Shown here one piece after another: positions 19,943-29,380 of a stretch of 64,000 bases of DNA. Source of the stretch: Diacronema lutheri (lineage: Eukaryota; Haptophyta; Pavlovophyceae; Pavlovales; Pavlovaceae); the NCBI GenBank assembly GCA_019448385.1, contig JAGTXO010000018.1, forward strand, positions 558,001-622,000, read 5' to 3'. Each line of letters starts with the position of its first letter. Position 1 is the stretch's first letter. The notes under the pieces are model-generated. The model saw nothing but the letters and a program-made list of their open reading frames with translations. It was not told the DNA's origin and searched no databases. Both the position numbers and the translations under genes were made by a program.

Positions 19943-20695
19943 TCACACCTTCATCTGGGGATCGTCTTCCTCGTCGAGCAGCGCGCCGTACTGCTGCTTG
20001 TACTCGCGCGTCGAGCTGCCGCCCTTCTTGCCCGCCGCGCGCATCTTCATCTTCTCCAGGTTGCGCACGAACGCCTCGCGCACGCCTGCAGGCGCGACGC
20101 GCGTGCGCGAGCGCGAGCGCGCGGGTCGTCAGACGGGCGCAGGTGGCCGTTGAGGTACGCCTCTCGACGCTGCGCGCGGGGTCATCCGCCTCGGCGTGCG
20201 GCGCGGCGCGGCGCCGGTATCCGAACTCGAGCGCACGCCGCGGGAGCCGCGCTTCGCCTCGCGCCGAGGCCCGCGCCGGCGGCTCGGCGGTGAGCGGCAC
20301 GGCGCACCCTTTGGCGTGTTCTTGAACGCGGCCTTCTTCTCCACGTCCTCATGGATTCTCCGAAAGACCTTGTCGGCGTCGGCCTTGGCCATGTCCTCCT
20401 CGTTCATCATCTGCTGCAACATTTGCAGCGCGAGAAGCTCGTCCGAGCCCGCCTGCTCCGCCGATGCGGCCTCGGCCGTGTCGACGCTGTCGTCGGTGAT
20501 TTGCAGCAGCGCCTCGATCGCCCTCTCGACGTCCGAGCCAGCCATGTCGGTGAAGACCATCTCAACGACGCTCCGCTCGAGCATGGGGAACATGGCCGCG
20601 AGGTGCCCCACCGGGTCGGTGTCCGCCAGGTCCGCCGGTGGTGGCGGAGGTGGAGGAAGACCCGGCGCTTCGTTTCCGAGCAGGTCGCCCTCCAT
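19943..20695 (-). CDS. CUE-domain protein
   Basis: The first exon (20695 to about 20308) encodes MEGDLLGNEAPG, a polyproline run and then a CUE ubiquitin-binding domain: HLAAMFPMLERSVVEMVFTD followed by VERAIEALLQITDD. CUE helices bind mono-ubiquitin. The last exon (about 20061-19943) encodes VREAFVRNLEKMKMRAAGKK and ends EDDPQMKV. A middle exon of about 15 codons (REAYLNGHLRPSDD, near 20170-20130) is likely, because its frame opens right after a GCGCAG. The exact junctions are not settled; at least one may use a GC donor. Human CUEDC and yeast Cue5 have similar layouts, but orthology is not shown. The start is 134 bp from the divergent GNAT-chromodomain gene. Confidence 0.65.
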
Positions 20696-20829
20696 TTTTC
20701 TCTTGCCTTCCTTTCCCGGACCGTCCTCCTGTCCGGCCGGTTCCGCCCGCAGCGCAACTTGCGTGCGGTGCGGCGCCCGAAAAACCGCAAGGGAGGGTTT
20801 TGGAAGAAGGGGGGGGAGGGGGCAAAGCG
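20696..20829. promoter_or_regulatory. 134-bp divergent intergenic region
   Basis: It lies between the CUE gene and the GNAT-chromodomain gene. It includes AAACCGCAAGGGAGGG and a long purine run before the plus-strand ATG. No known motif is recognised. Confidence 0.3.
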
Positions 20830-23180
20830 ATGACCACGGAGCCGCGGCGCGAAGGCGCGGCGTCGGAGGAGGGCGGGGCGCCGGCCAAGGAACGGCCGCA
20901 GGCGCGCGACGAGCCGAGCTCGCCGCGCTCCGGCGCGGCCGCCGGCGCGATGCCCGTCGACTTGAGTGGCCTCGCGTGGTGCGGCGGGGACGCGACAGCA
21001 GGCTCTGAGCCCGGCCCTCCCGCGGGCGCCGAGCTTGAAATGGGCGCGAGCGAGGCGGCGGCGGGCGGCGAGGCCGCGCGGGGGGATGTGCGCACGGGAC
21101 ATTTGCACCAGCTCGCCGCTGGCGACGCCGACCCGCGCGCCGCCGATCGGCCACCACCGCCGGCGGAGCGCGGGGGCGTTTCATCGCCTCGCTGCGCGGC
21201 CGGCAGCGGTGGTGGCGTCGGCGAGCCCGTGGCGGCGGCGGCAGCGACGTGGGGCGACGGTGCCGGCGTCGGCTCCGCCGCCCCGCCAGGCCTCAACGCT
21301 ACTTCGACCGTCCGCGCCACCGCCGGCACGTCTGCTGGCGCCGACGACGGCGAGGACGAGTCCGAATGGCCGACCGACGCCGACCTCCTGCAGCCTGGCG
21401 AGCAGCCGCCGCACAACGTGGTCAAGCTCAAGTGCCGCGGGATTCGCGCGGGCGGGTACAGGTGGGAGCTCAAGAGCGCGCCTCCACCGCACGATGTCGA
21501 GTCGTCTTCCTGCCCGCGCAAGGCCGCCGCCGCGCCCACCGCGCCCGCACGGCTGCTGCCGTCGCTGCCGCGTGACGCCGCGTGGCACGCCGTCTCGGCG
21601 GTAGCGACGGAGCTGGTCGCGCAGATCGCGCACCCGCACCTGCGGCTGTCGGTGGCGTACACGGACGAGGCGCGCACCGAGGCGCTCAAACTCTTCCGCG
21701 ACTTGAACCACCTGTCGCTGCGCGGCGGCATCTCGTGCGAGCGCGTCGTGGCGCACGCATCGTCGCACACGGTGCTGCTGCATTTTAAAGAGGGCCTGCA
21801 CGCGTGCGCGGCGACCTTCGACCTGTCCGAGGACTGCGTGATGCTCCGCCTCCTCGCCACGCACCCGCGCATGACGCGCCACGGCTTTGGCCGCGTTGTT
21901 ATCCACTTCCTCAAGGAGCTGGGCCGTGCCCTCGGCAAAGTTGCCATCGTGGCGTACACCTACCCGAACGCGCAGCCTTTTTACGAGGCGCGCGCGCGCG
22001 TGCCCGTCGCCCCTGCCTCAGCGCACGCGCGCGCGCGCGCGTGCCCCTGCGCGGCGACCTGCGTGGCGTGGGCTCGAGCAGCGGCCGCCGCCGCCGCCGC
22101 CGCCGACGCGCGCGCGCGCGTGCACGCCCCGGCTCTGCGCGCCCGCAGGCGCTCGACTTTCGGCTGACGGGGCAGCTCGAGAACGAGATGTCCTTTCAAA
22201 TCCAGCGTAGCATGGGCGACGTGCTCGCCTCCCTGCGCGACCTGACCGAGTCGCATCCATACGCGTGCACGCGCAAGTCGCGCCACGAGCCGGCGGCCGG
22301 CGGCGCATGCACGCCGCTCTTTGCTGCGGCGGGGCCGGCGGCTACGAGGCTCGACGAGAACGTGGTGCGCGTGTGGGATCGGCGCGCGCTTTCGGCGGAC
22401 GACGCAACCGCCGGCCCGCACGCCGACGGCGCCGCGCCGCCGCTCGCGCCCGCCGCGGGCGGCGCGTGCGGCGGCGCGGTCGAGTACCTCGTGCAGTGGA
22501 CGGGCTGCTCGATCGAGGAGAGCGTGTGGGTGGCCGAGGGCGAGCTCAAAGGCTGCACTCGCGCGCTCGCCCGCTTCGAGCTCGATCGCGCGCGCATCCT
22601 CGCCGCACTGCCGCCCGCGTGCCGGCCGCCGGCCAATGGCGACGGCGCGCGCGCGCTCGACGCGGCCGCGTGCGCCTCGGAGCACGCGGCGGGCGCGCAC
22701 GCACCGTCGCCGCTCTCGCGCGCGCCCGCGCCCTGCGCGGCGGCCGCGCCGCCGCCCTCCTCTGCGGGCGCGCGCCCGGGCCGCGCGCGCGGCGCGGCGC
22801 ACAGGGCGCCGGCTGCGGCTGGCGGCGCGGCCTCCGACGCGCCGCCGCCCGCGGCCGGCGCGGGCGCGGCCGACGGCGGCGGCGGCTCGGCGGCGCGCTC
22901 GGCGACGCCCGAGCCGCGCGGCGCGCCATCGCCTGGCGTCGCGTCGCAGCGCGGGACGGCGTCGAGCGGCAAGCTCGCGCAGCAGCCGCGCAAGCGCGCC
23001 AAGCGGGTCGACCCCTGCCTACTCCCGCAGCCGGGCTCGAGCGCGTCCAACCACGCGCAGCTGCCCGCGCTCGCCGCGCGCCGCCGCTCGCGCGAAGAGC
23101 TGCCCGGCGCGGCGGCCGGCGCGCAGCCCGGCAGCGCGCCTGCGCCCGCCGCGCACGCGCACGCGCACGCCAGCACCGCA

Positions 23181-23221
<41 letters not shown>

Positions 23222-23750
23222 CGCCGCAATGGCGGTTGCGATCGCGTGCCTCCCGACCGAACTCTCGCGGTCGACTGCGGGCACGCATGCCGCGCCCAAC
23301 CAGCCAGCGCACGAGGGCCTGACGAAACTCGGCCAAGGCGATGCGATGCGCGCCCCGCCACCGCATGCCGCGCGCCACGCTCCGACTGAGGCGGCGGCCA
23401 TGGTGCGCGCTGCGCCCGCTACGAGCGCCGGACTATCGCGAGCGCCGTACGACCATCGCACGCCCTGCCCGCATGCCCACGCCTCCTCCCCCGGCACTGT
23501 TGCTCGTGGTCGCGCGGCGCGCGCGCGCGCTCCCGCCACGCGGCAGGACGAGGACGGCAACGATGCCGAGGCGCCTCCGTGCGACTCGCGCAGCAACGAG
23601 CCGTCCACGCCACCGACGCCACCACCTTCGCCGCCCGTGCCCATCGACGCAAAGCTGCCGTCGCCGTCGCCCGTCAAGCGCGCGCGCGAAGCGGCACTGC
23701 CAGAGCGGCCGTTCGGGTTGATGCACCCCGCGGCGGACGCTGACGCATGA
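20830..23750 (+). CDS. GNAT-like acetyltransferase with chromodomain and polyQ tail
   Basis: Two exons (20830-21987, 22149-23750) give about 919 residues. The N-terminal 180 residues are disordered. A GNAT-like region follows (residues about 230-390): VAYTDEARTEALKLFRDLN, then CVMLRLLATHPRMTRHGFGR with the acetyl-CoA loop pattern R-x-GFGR, then VAIVAYTYPNAQPFYE. The second exon starts ALDFRLTGQLENE, as in the last strand of GNAT folds, which implies a GC donor (GAG/GCGCGC); a GT donor 12 bases on is the alternative. Near residue 500 is a chromodomain-like segment: VEYLVQWTGCSIEESVWVAE. The rest is low-complexity, with about 12 consecutive Gln (CAG repeat near 23185-23220) and a basic patch (QQPRKRAKRVD). 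The layout suggests a nuclear, chromatin-bound acetyltransferase. Whether the GNAT is catalytic cannot be judged. Confidence 0.68.
23185..23220 (+). repeat. CAG repeat coding polyglutamine
   Basis: About twelve CAG codons in frame in the GNAT-chromodomain gene, coding a pure Gln run flanked by His. Confidence 0.9.
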
Positions 23751-24366
23751 AGCGCCGCCGGCGCACGGCGCGCGTGCACGCCGGCCGAGCGTTGCGGGGG
23801 TGCGCGCGCGCGGCGTCGGGCTTCATTAGCCGTGTTACGTCAGGGTGGGTGGAAGTGTCAGCAAGGCAGGCTCTGACAAGTGCCGACAAGCGCATGACGT
23901 GCGAAAGCGGCCGGAGCACGCAACGTCGCCGAGCCGGCGGGCGCTGCCCTTTGGCGCAGACGTTCCCAGCGCGGGACGTTTGCGCAGCAGAGCCGTTGGG
24001 CGCGTCGACGGAGGAGCTCTAGCCGCTTCACTGCAGCTGTCATCTGCGAGGCTGCGGTGAACGGCGGGCGATGCAGGGCCGGCGGGCGGCGGCGCGGCGC
24101 GCGCGCGCTGCGTTAGCCACGAGCATCCTGCTCGCGAGCAGGAGCGCACGCGTGCTGCGCGCGAGCGCGCGCCCGGCTGCCACTTGGACTCTTCCTATCT
24201 TCGCACGGACATCGGCGCAAGCGCCTCGTGGAATGGTGGTTTTCCGCATCGTGGCGCGCGGGGCGGTGTCGTCGTCGCCGCACCTGGGCCCTCATTTTGT
24301 TCATCTATATTTTGTTCATCTCACGTGGCGCGCGCCCTTCCGCGTTTGAATATCGGCGTTGCGGGT
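23751..24366. promoter_or_regulatory. 616-bp intergenic region with bZIP-like sites
   Basis: No convincing gene. TTACGTCA (23835-23842) is a perfect CRE/ATF-type half-palindrome, and TGACGTG (23895-23901) is a second ACGT-core site 60 bp on. A less GC-rich stretch lies near 24295-24330 (TTTTGTTCATCTATATTTTG), 40-70 bp before the next start codon, a plausible core promoter. Open frames here are rich in Arg and Ala and look like chance. Confidence 0.4.
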
Positions 24367-25602
24367 ATGCCTTCCACTGGCGGAGCCAGGATTCGCATAG
24401 GCGGTTATGATTCGCTGAGTCTGGGGACCGGCGTGCCTGTTCCCTTTGAGCGAACAGGCACTTGCGTCAAGGCTCCGAGGCAAGCGTTCCTCCGCGGCAT
24501 GACGGGCGCGTCGATGTGCTCCGTGGCGTACGGGCAGGGCTTCACGGTGGCGCCGATCCCAACATTCCGCGAATTCGACCGACAAGGCCGCAGCCGGCGC
24601 AAGGAGGGCGCGTCGCGCGTCGCCGGCGAGCTCGCCGGCACGGTGATCGCGCGCCCGCGCATCGGCGGCGCACGCGCCAACCCGACGCTCGTGCCGAGCC
24701 GTTCATTCTCGGTGAACGACATCACGGGGATGTCCGGCTCGCCCCGGCAAGGCGCGATGGAGTCCTTTCTACTCTACGTCGCGCGCTCATTCTCGATGGA
24801 CATTGGCGAGCTCTGGTCCCTCGACCTCGCGTCGTCGCTCCGGCTCACGAACATGTACGTCGCGCCGCAGTTTTACGAGCGGCACTCGGCGCGGATCCTC
24901 TACCCGGACGCGGACCCACGCGCCAACCCCTCGCGCCAGCACCGCTTCTCGCGCGAGCTCTGCATGCGCGCCGTGATGCGCGGCGAGCCGCTGTGGTGCG
25001 ACATATCGGCCGGTGCTGCGGCTGGCCCGGCGCCCGCGGCGCCGGGTGTGGCGAGCGGCGCGGGCGCACCGGCGACGGACGAGGAGGGCGCGCAGGTGGA
25101 ATTACCGCTGCGCACCGCCGTCGCCATTCCGTTCAACTTGACCGCCGCTGGCCAAGCGGAGGGCAGTGCGTCCGAGACGGCCGTGCTCGTGCTTTACAGC
25201 AGCCGGTACAAGCCGCTCCCGTCACGGCAGGTGATGCACACGGTCTCGGCGTTCACGCGCGCGGTGGCAACGCAGCGCTCCATGGCCTCGTTCCTCAGCA
25301 CGCTCAGCGCGCGCCTTGAGACCTTTGACGCGCCGGGCAGCGAGGCGTTCTCGATCGTCGACCGCCTCGGGCTGAGCGCATCGGCGTTGGCGCCCGCCTA
25401 CGTGCACGAGCTGGACAAGCCTGAGCGACCGGTGCGGCAGTGCAGTTTGGGCGCGTCGGTGGATGGCACGACGCCTATGCCGATCGTCGCGCCGCCCGCG
25501 CCATCGCTCAGAGGGCAAGCGGGCAGCACGTTTGCGCAGCGCCGGATGCGGCAGATGCTCGCAAGGCACGCGAGCCTGCCGGACATGACGTCGATGTCGT
25601 AA
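24367..25602 (+). CDS. GAF-like domain protein
   Basis: 411 residues from the ATG at 24367. The frame is open from an upstream ATG at 24184, but those extra codons cover the AT-rich promoter-like stretch. Residues about 130-330 look like a GAF fold: SFLLYVARSFSMDIGELWSL, RLTNMYVAPQFYERHSARIL, FSRELCMRAVMRGEPLWCDI, LRTAVAIPFNL and TAVLVLYSSRYKPLPSRQVM. GAF domains bind small ligands or chromophores; the ligand here is unknown. The N-terminus has a segment like secreted or metabolic-sensor proteins (GYDSLSLGTGVPVPFERTGT) that I cannot place. The C-terminus is basic and Met-rich. It is convergent with DPH4, with 42 bp between the stops. Confidence 0.55.
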   Translation: MPSTGGARIRIGGYDSLSLGTGVPVPFERTGTCVKAPRQAFLRGMTGASMCSVAYGQGFTVAPIPTFREFDRQGRSRRKEGASRVAGELAGTVIARPRIGGARANPTLVPSRSFSVNDITGMSGSPRQGAMESFLLYVARSFSMDIGELWSLDLASSLRLTNMYVAPQFYERHSARILYPDADPRANPSRQHRFSRELCMRAVMRGEPLWCDISAGAAAGPAPAAPGVASGAGAPATDEEGAQVELPLRTAVAIPFNLTAAGQAEGSASETAVLVLYSSRYKPLPSRQVMHTVSAFTRAVATQRSMASFLSTLSARLETFDAPGSEAFSIVDRLGLSASALAPAYVHELDKPERPVRQCSLGASVDGTTPMPIVAPPAPSLRGQAGSTFAQRRMRQMLARHASLPDMTSMS

Positions 25603-25644
25603 TGTATCATACCCCGCGAATAAGCTGCAGACGTCCGCGGCGCG

Positions 25645-26055
25645 CTACTCGACGCGTATGCTCAGCGAGCAGCCGTCGCACGGTACGACGACGACCGATC
25701 CCGCCGCGAGCTCGTGACTGGTCAGCTCGTACACAGCGCCGCACCGGCAAGGCCACGAGCGAGAGTCGGCCGCATCGCTTGGCCGCATCTCGTCGAACAC
25801 GACGCGCTCGGCCATGCGCGCCTCCGCGTCGAGGTCGCGCGCGCCCTGTGCGCGCTCCTCGTCGTGCCGCCTCCGAGCCGCGTCGTCACTCAGCACGCGC
25901 CACGCGCCCTGCACAGCGTGAAAGTCGGTCGCGTCGGCGGAGCCGCCCATCTTGTCCGGATGCAGGCGCAAGCAGCTCGCGTGGTACGCCCGCCGCACCT
26001 CGTCCAACGAGGCCTCGGGTGCGACTCCGAGGACCGCGTATGGGTCCGCCGCCAT
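25645..26055 (-). CDS. DPH4: DPH4/DNAJC24-like J protein, diphthamide synthesis
   Basis: 136 residues, single exon. The N-terminal J domain (residues 3-70) begins DPYAVLGVAPEASLDEVRRA and has the HPD motif in LHPDKMGGSADATDFHAVQG. The C-terminal CSL zinc finger has CRCG (in WPCRCGAVYEL) and CDGC (in VVPCDGCSLSIRVE). In the family, DPH4 binds Fe and assists DPH3 and DPH1-DPH2 in the first step of diphthamide formation on elongation factor 2. The length is close to the family norm of about 150 residues. Its start codon is only 15 bp from that of the divergent coiled-coil gene. Confidence 0.9.
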   Translation of the reverse strand: MAADPYAVLGVAPEASLDEVRRAYHASCLRLHPDKMGGSADATDFHAVQGAWRVLSDDAARRRHDEERAQGARDLDAEARMAERVVFDEMRPSDAADSRSWPCRCGAVYELTSHELAAGSVVVVPCDGCSLSIRVE

Positions 26056-26070
26056 GGGCGGGTGCGCACG
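26056..26070. promoter_or_regulatory. 15-bp gap between divergent start codons
   Basis: It separates the ATG codons of DPH4 (minus) and the coiled-coil gene (plus). Such a gap cannot hold two separate core promoters plus UTRs, so the transcripts probably start inside each other's coding regions or a downstream start is used. Confidence 0.4.
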
Positions 26071-27426
26071 ATGGCTCGGAATTTGAACGCGCACGACCAT
26101 GTCGGAGCGCTGCACGACCTGTCGCGGCTCGTGGCGCAGGAGGAGGCGAGTTTCCAGCGGCTGCGCACGAGCGTGAGCCGCACTGAAGCTCAGCTCGCGT
26201 CCCTGCGCTCCGACATTGCCGACCAGCTTGCGCGCTCGCTGCCGTCGCCAGCGCTGGCGCACGTGACGCAGCTCGACAAATTGCGCGCGCGCTACGAGGC
26301 CGTGTGCCAGGCGCACGAGGCCGTACGCGAGGCGGCGGAGGCCAAGCGGACGGAGCTGGACGAGCTCCAGCGCGGCGCCGCCGCGGCAAGCGGCTCGGCC
26401 GGCGAGCTCTCGCACGACCGGCACGCGCTCGCGTCCGCGCAGGCGGAGTGGAAGGCGGCGCTCGACGCGGAGTCGAGCGCGCTCAACCAGTCCAAGCTTG
26501 AGCTGCTCGAGCTCGAGCGGCAGGTGACAAAGCAGCGGCAGGCAGTCGATGTCACTCGCCGTGAGGCCACTGGCGTCAAGGCGCACAACGCCAAGCTCAC
26601 GCGCCAACTCGACGAGATGCGCCGCAAGCTTGATAAGGTCGCCATCGTGCGATCGTCCGCCGAGCAGGCGCGCGCGGAGCGGCACGCGAGCGCGACCGAG
26701 CTGGAGCGCGAGCTTGCGCAGGAGCAAACGCAGCTCGCCTCCTTGCGCGCCGACCAGGAGCAGCTCGAGGCCGCCGTCACCGAGTGGGAGCGGTACGTCG
26801 CCGCCGACGGTGCGCGCCGCGCGGACGCGGCGCGCGAGGCGCGTGACGGCGGCGGCGGCAGCGTGGGCGCGGCAGGCACGGACGCGCAACGGCACGCGCT
26901 CGTCGAAGCGCGCGGCGTGTCCGCGGCGCTCCGCCGGCAGAACGAGCACGCGCGACGGCGCATGCATGAGCTGCAGCGCATGGCCGACCAGCCCCGGCCT
27001 GGCCCGCCCGCCTCGCCGCACCGGCGTGCCGCGCGCAGTTGGGCCGCCGCCAGCCCGGCGGCGTGCCACGCGCGCTCGTCCACCGACGTGGCGCGCGCGC
27101 GCGACGTGCAAGCGGACGAGCGCGAGCTGCACGCGCAGGCGAGCGAGGAGCGCGCGCTCCTTTTGCAGCGGGAGGCACAGTGGGCCGAATACTGTGCCGC
27201 GGTGGGCGCGGACGTTGGCATCGCGCGGCGCGAGCGCCCATCTTTGTCTGCGCGCGCGGGCGAGGCGGAGGACTGGGCTGACTGGGCCCTTGCAGAGCTG
27301 CAGCGCGAGAACGAGCAAATCCGACGGCGGATCGCACGGCTGCAGAGAGCCGCAGAGAGTGCGAGCGCCGGCGGCACGAGTGGCGCGTGCGTGGACAGCA
27401 AGACTCGGACTCCCCGGCGCAGGTGA
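26071..27426 (+). CDS. Coiled-coil protein
   Basis: 451 residues, single exon. Almost the whole length is predicted coiled coil by eye: SFQRLRTSVSRTEAQLASLR, LELLELERQVTKQRQAVDVT, KLTRQLDEMRRKLDKVAIVR, ELERELAQEQTQLASLRADQ, and a last helix ELQRENEQIRRRIARLQRAA. A Pro/Ala/Arg-rich break lies around residues 300-340. There are no recognisable catalytic motifs. The layout resembles ciliary or centrosomal coiled-coil proteins (for example CCDC families), but no specific match is claimed. It is convergent with the DHHC gene (58 bp apart). Confidence 0.72.
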   Translation: MARNLNAHDHVGALHDLSRLVAQEEASFQRLRTSVSRTEAQLASLRSDIADQLARSLPSPALAHVTQLDKLRARYEAVCQAHEAVREAAEAKRTELDELQRGAAAASGSAGELSHDRHALASAQAEWKAALDAESSALNQSKLELLELERQVTKQRQAVDVTRREATGVKAHNAKLTRQLDEMRRKLDKVAIVRSSAEQARAERHASATELERELAQEQTQLASLRADQEQLEAAVTEWERYVAADGARRADAAREARDGGGGSVGAAGTDAQRHALVEARGVSAALRRQNEHARRRMHELQRMADQPRPGPPASPHRRAARSWAAASPAACHARSSTDVARARDVQADERELHAQASEERALLLQREAQWAEYCAAVGADVGIARRERPSLSARAGEAEDWADWALAELQRENEQIRRRIARLQRAAESASAGGTSGACVDSKTRTPRRR

Positions 27427-27484
27427 CTGGGCCCCCATTTGGCCTCGCGGCTATGTAGGGCGCGGTCCGCGCTCTGACACGGTA

Positions 27485-28792
27485 TCAAAGCGACTTTTTG
27501 CGCGCGCGCGGAGAACGTGCGCCATCGTACCGCGGCACGAGCAGCCAGAGGGAGAGGTCAGCCGCGCTCGGGCCGAGCACCTCCTGCACGTTCCGGAGCA
27601 GCGAGCGAGGCGCGAGGCGCGCAGGCGCCGTGCCGCGCGCGCCCTCGAGGTAAGTCATGCCGTGCACGAGGTGTGCAATTTGCACGCACACGATGGCGCC
27701 CGTGAAGGCGAGGGTCGGCAGCACAACGTCGATGAGGAGCATTGCTGCGAGGCCGAGCGAGGCGTCGCGCTCGGACGCATAGTAGGCGCGCGAGTGCAGC
27801 GCGACCAGCACGAGCATCGGCAAGGACGAGCCGATCAGCACGAGGGACTGGCTAGGCTCGCCGAGCGTGAGCGGCGGCGAGGCGGCGACAAAGCCGCCGA
27901 GCGCGGCGGCCCCGGCGCGCGCGCCGGCGCGCGCGCCGGCGCCGCCGCTCATCCGCAGCCTGATGTCGTTGAAGACGCGCTCCTGCAACGGGCCGAAGAA
28001 GAGGTTGCGCAGCCTGTCACCCCAATAGTCGGGCGCGCGGCCAATCCGTTCGTAGAGGGTCCAGACGCACATGGCCGCAATGTACCAGCACGCAAGATGG
28101 AGGTAAACGACAAAGAGGAGGAAGTGGCGGTGGTTGGCCGAGCCGATGCACGCGTTGAAGAAGGCGCAGTGGTGATCCATCTTGAGCACGCACCGCCTGC
28201 ACGTGCGGCAGTGGTACGAGCGCGGTGGCGCGATGGCGGCGTGCCCACCCGCCTCGCACTCGTGGCACCAGCGCCAGCCCTCAAGCGGGCGGCTGACAAT
28301 GGCGTAACCCGCGTCGTTCGGCTCGTCGTCCTCCCCACTCACGCTCCCCGCCCGCCAGGCCTCCACGCCATCCGCGAGCCGCTGCGCGACCTCGGACGAC
28401 CTGTCCACGCTGTTGTAGCACAGCGGCGCCGCCGCGATGCCGAACGCGAAGTGGCAGGGCACGTTGAGCGCGAGAAGGAGGGAAACGGAGAGATGGAAGA
28501 ACGCACAGCCCGACCATTCCCACACCGGCCGGTCGAACGGCACGTACAGCGGCAGCAGGACGACGAGGCCGAGAAACATCGCGGCGGCGATGAGCAGCGC
28601 AGACGCCGCTGTGATCGCCCAGCCGTTGTTTGAGAGCCGCCGGCAGCACGGCCGCAGCGAGCAGCCCGTGAAATTGCCGCTCGCCTTCGGCTCGCGCCCG
28701 TTGAACGCGCCGCAGCTCGCGCATGTCCCCTGCGCGTGCGCAAACGGCGCGGAGCACGCCCAGCACTCGCCCGGCAACGCGGAGTTGACCAT
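27485..28792 (-). CDS. DHHC-type protein S-acyltransferase
   Basis: 435 residues, single exon. DHHC enzymes transfer palmitate to Cys residues of membrane proteins. The Cys-rich domain is RSYHCRTCRRCVLKMDHHCA followed by FFNACIGSANHRHFLLFVVY, with the DHHC catalytic motif intact. Two membrane helices precede it (AITAASALLIAAAMFLGLVV, FFHLSVSLLLALNVPCHFAF) and at least two follow (YLHLACWYIAAMCVWTLYE, LAAMLLIDVVLPTLAFTGAI). The N-terminus has extra Cys pairs (CWACSAPFAHAQGTCASC) that look like a small zinc ribbon, which is unusual in this position. A hydrophobic Gly/Ala-rich loop with repeated GARA lies near residue 285. Confidence 0.93.
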   Translation of the reverse strand: MVNSALPGECWACSAPFAHAQGTCASCGAFNGREPKASGNFTGCSLRPCCRRLSNNGWAITAASALLIAAAMFLGLVVLLPLYVPFDRPVWEWSGCAFFHLSVSLLLALNVPCHFAFGIAAAPLCYNSVDRSSEVAQRLADGVEAWRAGSVSGEDDEPNDAGYAIVSRPLEGWRWCHECEAGGHAAIAPPRSYHCRTCRRCVLKMDHHCAFFNACIGSANHRHFLLFVVYLHLACWYIAAMCVWTLYERIGRAPDYWGDRLRNLFFGPLQERVFNDIRLRMSGGAGARAGARAGAAALGGFVAASPPLTLGEPSQSLVLIGSSLPMLVLVALHSRAYYASERDASLGLAAMLLIDVVLPTLAFTGAIVCVQIAHLVHGMTYLEGARGTAPARLAPRSLLRNVQEVLGPSAADLSLWLLVPRYDGARSPRARKKSL

Positions 28793-28878
28793 GGCGTTGC
28801 CGTTTCGCTTTTCGCGCGAAAAGTGCGAGAGCCGAGCGCATTGGTCCGCAAGGCCTTGGCGCCGCGCGCAAGGCGGCC

Positions 28879-29307
28879 ATGCAGCAGGCTGCGGCCGGCA
28901 TGCAGCAGCTGCAGCGCTTGACCGTGCAGCTCAACGTGTTCAACAACTTCTTCCGCGCCGTCAATCGTCTCTTCCTAAACCTCGCGATGCTTCAGCGGAA
29001 CATTGTCGACTCGCCGCTCGTCCGGCTGTTGGTCGTTGCCGCCGTCGCGGCGTACTGTGTCTTCCTGCTGCACCCATGCTGCTGGCTCCACGAGCGCTTT
29101 GGCGTCGATCAAAAGGTTGATCAGCTCGCGCGGGATGCTGGGCCGATCGTGCTCGTTGTGTCTGTGGTCGCCTTCTTTTACTACGAGCGCCTAACGTCAA
29201 ATGCCAGCCGCTCGTCGCGTGAGGAGGGCGCCGGGGCGGGCGAGGAGGAACGCCGTGACGGACGCCGGCAATCCAAGCCGCGCGTGCAGCAGCCGCACAT
29301 GGTGTGA
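28879..29307 (+). CDS. Small membrane protein, unknown function
   Basis: 142 residues. An amphipathic N-terminus (MQQAAAGMQQLQRLTVQLNV, FNNFFRAVNRLFLNLAMLQ) is followed by two membrane helices (VRLLVVAAVAAYCVFLLHPC and AGPIVLVVSVVAFFYYERL) and a charged C-terminal tail. It starts 86 bp from the divergent DHHC gene. The overall shape (two helices, short loops) is common in ER or Golgi adaptor proteins, but I recognise no family. The tail overlaps open frames on the other strand that are probably not coding. Confidence 0.62.
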   Translation: MQQAAAGMQQLQRLTVQLNVFNNFFRAVNRLFLNLAMLQRNIVDSPLVRLLVVAAVAAYCVFLLHPCCWLHERFGVDQKVDQLARDAGPIVLVVSVVAFFYYERLTSNASRSSREEGAGAGEEERRDGRRQSKPRVQQPHMV

Positions 29308-29339
29308 CCTTCGGCAATCAACAGAAGCATTTGGGCGCG

Positions 29340-29380
<41 letters not shown>

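Noticed and set aside
22196-23779. Minus-strand 527-codon frame
   Set aside because: It contains poly-Cys/Ala from the CAG repeat and lies opposite the chromodomain exon; judged a shadow.
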